Shown piece by piece: positions 55,489 through 64,000 of a stretch of DNA of 64,000 nucleotides (the first letter of the stretch is position 1; every line of letters starts with the position of its first letter). Below the pieces are notes generated by a model. That model made no database searches, had not been told where the DNA came from, and saw only the letters and a program-made list of their open reading frames with translations. A program made the translations under genes and the position numbers. This stretch comes from Rhodococcus triatomae BKS 15-14 (GTDB lineage: Bacteria > Actinomycetota > Actinomycetes > Mycobacteriales > Mycobacteriaceae): NCBI GenBank assembly GCA_000341795.1, contig AODO01000024.1:1-64000 (forward strand). The letters are read 5' to 3'.

Positions 55489-56403
55489 TCAGTGGCCGTG
55501 GCCTGCGGGCGCGGCGGGTGCGGCGGGGGTGGTCGAGTCGGTGGCGGCGTCGACGGTGAACTCCGCCGTGCGGACGGTGTCCTCGTGACGGAAGTCCAGG
55601 AACAGCCGGTACGTGCCGCCGCTCGGTGCCTGGGAATGGAAGACGATGTCGGGGCCGGGCGCGGTGGTGCCGTCTCCAGGCTCGCCCTCGGGGTGCACGT
55701 GCAGGTAGGCGAGGTCGCCGGTGCGGAGCGCCACCAGGTGCCCGTATGCGCCCAGGTAGGGCTGCAGGTCGGTCACCGGCTTCCCGTCGCGGCTCACCGT
55801 GAGGGTGAGTGGGCCACCGGTGGTCGTCAGGTCGCCGGTGAGGTCGACGCGGTATCCGTCCACCTCGGTGGTCCGGGACGTCGGGGGAGTCGCGGCCGGT
55901 GTGACGGTGCCGGCGACGTCGACGTTCCGGCCCAGTGTGAGGGCGGGTCCGCCGGCCGGCTGGAAGTCCGCGAACACCCGGTAGGTGCCGCCGGTCGGCC
56001 AGGTCCAGTCGATCGACCAGGTTCCGTCGGGATCCATCGTCGGGTGGACGTGCCGGAACCCGGTCGTGTCGGTGCGCACGACGATCAGGTGCAGCGGCTT
56101 CTCGTGCTGGTCGGTGAACGCGGTGACCGGTTCGCCGGCAGGCCCGGTGATCCGGAAGCGCAGTGTCCCCGGCGAGTTCGCGGTGCTCGGAGCGGAGATC
56201 TCGGTGAGCGTGTAGCCCTCGTCGGACACTTGAAGTCCGGCGGGGGCGGCAGTCGCGGCGTCGCTCACCGGGGCGGTGTGGCTGTCGTGCGTGGTGCTGG
56301 ACATGTCGATCGGGCTCCCCACGGTCGCGCCCACACCGAGGGCCGCCGCGAAGATCGCGGCGAGCCCTGCGGTGTAGGCGACCAGTTTGGTTGCGGTGTT
56401 CAC
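55489..56403 (-). CDS. Copper-cluster membrane protein with duplicated HVHP domain
   Basis: 304 aa from GTG 56403, overlapping the copZ stop (GTGA). An N-terminal hydrophobic helix ([20 protein letters not shown]) acts as signal anchor; the rest is outside. Two homologous domains of about 100 residues follow: [20 protein letters not shown] with [14 protein letters not shown], and [20 protein letters not shown] with [14 protein letters not shown]. Each carries HVHP and paired His that could bind copper. The C-terminus is GHGH. It lies between copZ and copA, so a periplasmic-side copper-handling role is inferred. I know of no named family. Confidence 0.8.
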   Translation of the reverse strand: MNTATKLVAYTAGLAAIFAAALGVGATVGSPIDMSSTTHDSHTAPVSDAATAAPAGLQVSDEGYTLTEISAPSTANSPGTLRFRITGPAGEPVTAFTDQHEKPLHLIVVRTDTTGFRHVHPTMDPDGTWSIDWTWPTGGTYRVFADFQPAGGPALTLGRNVDVAGTVTPAATPPTSRTTEVDGYRVDLTGDLTTTGGPLTLTVSRDGKPVTDLQPYLGAYGHLVALRTGDLAYLHVHPEGEPGDGTTAPGPDIVFHSQAPSGGTYRLFLDFRHEDTVRTAEFTVDAATDSTTPAAPAAPAGHGH

Positions 56404-56603
56404 GGTTCGACGCTGTATCCGGCCTCGTCGACGGCGGCGCGGACGGCTGCCTCGTCGACGGGGACGTCGCTGGTGACGGTCAGGCGGCCGGAGGCCAGGT
56501 CCACGGCGACGTCGGTGACGCCCGCGACGGCTCCGACCTCCTCGCGAACCGACGCCACGCAGTGTCCGCAGGTCATACCGGTGACGGTGTAGTTGCTCTG
56601 CAT
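56400..56603 (-). CDS. copZ: Copper chaperone CopZ (heavy-metal-associated domain)
   Basis: 67 aa, full length for the family. The metal motif is MTCGHC near residue 10, and [10 protein letters not shown] ends the beta-alpha-beta-beta-alpha-beta fold. It carries Cu(I) in the cytoplasm to CopA. AAAGGAG precedes the ATG. It is the first gene of the cluster and is coupled by GTGA to the next gene. Confidence 0.92.
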   Translation of the reverse strand: MQSNYTVTGMTCGHCVASVREEVGAVAGVTDVAVDLASGRLTVTSDVPVDEAAVRAAVDEAGYSVEP

Positions 56604-56627
56604 GGGAAGCTCCTTTCGGGTTCGAGT

Positions 56628-56644
56628 ATACCGGGTGGGGGTAT
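56628..56644. promoter_or_regulatory. CsoR-like operator 1
   Basis: ATACCGGGTGGGGGTAT is a 5-7-5 palindrome 24 bp upstream of copZ. The ATACC...GGTAT arms around a G-rich centre match known CsoR sites for copper-inducible repression. Confidence 0.6.
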
Positions 56645-56658
56645 CTCGGTGAGATGAA

Positions 56659-56677
56659 CATACCCCCCGTGGGTATG
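56659..56677. promoter_or_regulatory. CsoR-like operator 2
   Basis: CATACCCCCCGTGGGTATG is a perfect 7-5-7 palindrome with the same ATACC/GGTAT arms in opposite GC orientation. Its centre is 32 bp from that of operator 1 (three helical turns). No csoR gene lies in the window. Confidence 0.6.
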
Positions 56678-56880
56678 TCTGGCAAGAGTGCGGTCACGCC
56701 TCGGGTTTCGCGGCGAATCCCAGTCGTCGTGCACTCGGTAGCGTCCAACTGAATTGTTCAGTGGGAAAACAGGATTCGGATCACAGATCCTGGATTCCCG
56801 CCTACGATGCCGACAGGGCAGTGGAGTTTTCTGCAGCCGTCGAGGGTCGGCGGGTGCCCGCCGTCACCTGGGGAGGTCTC

Positions 56881-57195
56881 ATGTCGTCACGTTCTGGGCG
56901 CCGCCTGCTGGCGTCCGTCGCCGTTGCGGCTGTGCTGGCCGGAGGGGTCGGTGCCGGTGCCGGCACCGCTGCGGCGCAGTCCACGGATCTGTCGTCGTCG
57001 ACAGCGCTTACGGGGAGCGCGGAGCTCACGGATCCCGAGACGGGGGAGGAGACCCTCCTCGGCTCCACCGCGTCCCTTGCGGATGAGGCCGTCGACTTCT
57101 TCCTTCTCGGGGGGCTTCTGCGATACATCGATGGGGTCGTCCACTGCATCGTCTACAAGTGTGACCACGGCTACGACGACGTGGGAAATACGTAG
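56881..57195 (+). CDS. Small secreted hypothetical protein
   Basis: 104 aa from ATG 56881, after GGGGAGG. A clear signal peptide ([20 protein letters not shown], cleavage near TAAA-QS) precedes a Ser/Thr-rich mature part. The C-terminal half is a hydrophobic helix (VDFFLLGGLLRYIDGVVH) followed by CIVYKCDHGYDDVGNT with two cysteines likely paired. Such small exported proteins are common in Nocardiaceae. It shares the divergent gap with copZ, so copper control is possible but not shown. Confidence 0.7.
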   Translation: MSSRSGRRLLASVAVAAVLAGGVGAGAGTAAAQSTDLSSSTALTGSAELTDPETGEETLLGSTASLADEAVDFFLLGGLLRYIDGVVHCIVYKCDHGYDDVGNT

Positions 57196-57205
57196 TCGCC
57201 AAACA

Positions 57206-57243
57206 GAACGGCGCCATCGGAGTGAACTCCGATGGCGCCGTTC
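57206..57243. terminator. Bidirectional terminator
   Basis: A perfect 17-bp stem (57206-57222 with 57227-57243) with a TGAA tetraloop lies between the secreted protein gene and the converging carboxylase gene. Confidence 0.8.
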
Positions 57244-57255
57244 GTGTTCTACAGG

Positions 57256-62784
<5,529 letters not shown>

Positions 62785-63136
62785 CGTTTCTCACTTGTGT
62801 CGTGTCGTCCACCGCCAGTGCCGGAGCACTGGATGCGGACATGCGGCAGCCGTGTCGAACCTCTGCGAGCCGGGGCCCCCTCGACTGCCTGCGACCTGCA
62901 CAGCCCCGTGTTCGGGGATGGTCGCCGGATCACCGGACGCCGCGCGGACGGAGGGGGTCGGCGATGACCGCTTTCGGCCGGGAGAACCCGGTCGCCCTCC
63001 GGTGCGTGATCGGCGCTTCCGGAATGCCAGCATGCATTATTTCGGCGGTGGTGTCATGTCGTTACAAGGTCACTCAACATCGTTTCGCTGCAACGACATT
63101 CGACCACTGATCGGCTCTTTCTACCCTGGGCGGGTG

Positions 63137-63172
63137 GCTACTTTCGAGTAGCTTTTCGTGTACTCGCGAGTA
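63137..63172. promoter_or_regulatory. Twin TACT-N4-AGTA palindromes
   Basis: GCTACTTTCGAGTAGC (63137-63152) and TACTCGCGAGTA (63161-63172) share the core TACTnnnnAGTA. Their centres are 22 bp apart, two helical turns, as expected for two repressor dimers on one face of the DNA. Confidence 0.55.
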
Positions 63173-63236
63173 GGTACTTCGGGTGAATGAATTTCTACCC
63201 TCCGCGCTGTCTGTGACCCGCGGTACCGGACGGCTA

Positions 63237-63254
63237 ACCTACGGGAGCGTAGGT
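63237..63254. promoter_or_regulatory. ACCTACG-N4-CGTAGGT palindrome
   Basis: A perfect 7-4-7 palindrome. Its size and symmetry match TetR-family operators. It lies 213 bp before the WS/DGAT start. Confidence 0.5.
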
Positions 63255-63401
63255 GCAGGTGGGCGCGATGCGCGGAACACTTCCCGTCCCGGGAGTGCTG
63301 TCAAGTGCCGGGTTCGGCGCCGTCGGGCCGCGCCAATTGGACGTTTGCCCGTGTGGTGCTGCGTGTCGCGATGCGGTACAACACCTAGGTCACGACAGAA
63401 T

Positions 63402-63417
63402 CGTGACCATTATCACA
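63402..63417. promoter_or_regulatory. CRP-like site 1 before WS/DGAT
   Basis: CGTGACCATTATCACA matches the CRP consensus TGTGA-N6-TCACA at nine of ten positions. The same bases also take part in GTCACGA-N5-TCGTGAC (63389-63407). Confidence 0.5.
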
Positions 63418-63433
63418 TTTGTTTGTGATCTGT

Positions 63434-63449
63434 GGTGACATACATCACC
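63434..63449. promoter_or_regulatory. CRP-like site 2 before WS/DGAT
   Basis: GGTGACATACATCACC is a perfect 5-6-5 palindrome matching TGTGA-N6-TCACA at eight of ten positions. It ends immediately before the WS/DGAT ribosome binding site, so a bound protein here would repress. Its centre is 32 bp from site 1. Confidence 0.5.
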
Positions 63450-63466
63450 GAGGGGGATGCCAGAGA

Positions 63467-64000
63467 ATGTTGCTTCCGATGTCGCCCACCGACTCGATGT
63501 TCCTGATCGGTGAGTCGCGCGAGTGCCCGATGCATGTCGGGGGGCTCGTGCTCTTCGAGCCGCCCGAGGGCGGAGAAGCGAGCGATGTCCGGGCCATGCT
63601 CGACACCGCGCTCGCCCGCGACTGGGTCGCTCCCGAACTGCGCCGCCGGGCCCGGCGGTCCCTCGGCACGCTCGGGCAGTGGGGGTGGGAGACAGTCACC
63701 GACGTGGACCTGGCCCATCACGTGCGGCACGACGCCCTGCCCAAGCCCGGCGGCATGGGCGAACTGATGGAACTCGTCTCCCGGCTTCACGCGAGCCTGC
63801 TCGACCGCAGCCGGCCGCTCTGGGAGATGCACCTCATCGAGGGTCTCGCCGACGGGCGGTTCGCGGTGTACATGAAGGTCCACCACGCCCTCGCCGACGG
63901 CATCTCGGTCATGCGGATGCTGCGCCGCGCCCTGAGCGACGACCCCGACGCCCGTAACCTCCGCGCTCCCTGGGAGCCGGGGGCGCCGCGTCTGGAGGTG
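63467..64000 (+). CDS. WS/DGAT-family wax ester synthase/diacylglycerol acyltransferase, 5' part
   Basis: 178 codons are present; the gene runs off the right edge (family length about 450-480 aa). MLLPMSPTDSMFLIGESREC is the family start and HHALADG at residues 139-145 is the catalytic HHxxxDG. LWEMHLIEGLADGRFAVYMK precedes it. It transfers acyl groups from acyl-CoA to diacylglycerol or fatty alcohols, making the storage lipids typical of rhodococci. AGGGGG lies ten bases before ATG 63467. The region upstream carries several operators, so its expression is probably tightly controlled. Confidence 0.9.
   Translation, partial: MLLPMSPTDSMFLIGESRECPMHVGGLVLFEPPEGGEASDVRAMLDTALARDWVAPELRRRARRSLGTLGQWGWETVTDVDLAHHVRHDALPKPGGMGELMELVSRLHASLLDRSRPLWEMHLIEGLADGRFAVYMKVHHALADGISVMRMLRRALSDDPDARNLRAPWEPGAPRLEV

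Larger units (their letters stand above)
62785..63466. other. 682-bp intergenic regulatory region
   Basis: The gap between the carboxylase and the WS/DGAT gene holds no convincing gene on either strand; the short open frames have Arg-rich, non-conserved translations. It carries a dense set of palindromes described separately (63137-63172, 63237-63254, 63402-63417, 63434-63449). The part nearest the carboxylase (62785-63120) shows no clear feature. Confidence 0.6.

Overview
The window is high-GC actinobacterial chromosome, most likely Rhodococcus or a close relative in the Nocardiaceae. GTG starts are frequent and there is GTGA/ATGA translational coupling. The gene content (MprAB-PepD, protein O-mannosyltransferase, RpfB, SepX, a Zur-type zinc-free ribosomal set, a wax-ester synthase) is typical of mycolic-acid bacteria. 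From about 7.1 to 52.4 kb I recognise the gene order of the M. tuberculosis Rv0981-Rv1010 backbone (mprA, mprB, pepD, moaB2, mscL, SAF protein, FmdB, 5-FTHF cyclo-ligase, galU, moeA, rimJ, sepX, arcA, pmt, rsmI, pabB, metG, tatD, rpfB, rsmA). Accessory blocks interrupt it.

Layout. 0-1.9 kb: start of a TauD-like dioxygenase, an IclR regulator and a lipoprotein. 1.9-4.7 kb: a divergent zinc-starvation locus with rpmB-rpmG-rpsN-rpsR on the minus strand and mrf-rpmE-rpmF on the plus strand, around two Zur-like boxes. 4.9-7.1 kb: an amino-acid permease and a TRIC-type channel behind twin palindromic operators. 7.1-11.6 kb: the envelope-stress system MprA-MprB-PepD with MprA-like direct repeats before both mprA and pepD. 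11.6-17.7 kb: housekeeping genes (mscL, folate salvage, galU, moeA, rimJ, sepX). 17.8-26.3 kb: tRNA-Ala(CGC), then an accessory block with three paralogous secreted Ig-like repeat proteins, an acyl-CoA synthetase and an SDR. 26.4-30.1 kb: an ABC exporter divergent from a NarL-type two-component system. 30.2-35.5 kb: arginine deiminase, small regulators and a BCCT transporter. 35.5-37.9 kb: pmt and rsmI around a very short divergent promoter. 38.0-42.4 kb: a 37-aa membrane sORF and a 1348-aa HTH-NTPase-WD40 protein with 14 WD repeats. 42.4-53.2 kb: pabB, a DUF2786 protein, metG/tatD, a glutamine-type ABC transporter with fused binding protein and permease, rpfB, rsmA and an NrtR-like regulator. 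53.2-57.2 kb: a copper-export cluster with CsoR-like operators and a small secreted protein. 57.3-64 kb: an 1842-aa single-chain acyl-CoA carboxylase, a 680-bp operator-rich intergenic region, and the start of a WS/DGAT acyltransferase.

How parts work together. The zinc locus would swap Zn-binding ribosomal proteins for Zn-free ones when zinc is low and recruit a hibernation factor through Mrf. MprAB-PepD would sense and repair envelope stress. The carboxylase and the WS/DGAT flank a shared regulatory region and probably both serve lipid synthesis or storage. The least described material is the Ig-like trio, the WD40 STAND protein, the duplicated HVHP copper-cluster protein, and several operator arrays with no regulator in the window. 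No CRISPR array, insertion sequence, phage gene or rRNA was seen. All functional statements come from reading the sequence and from family knowledge; no database search was run.
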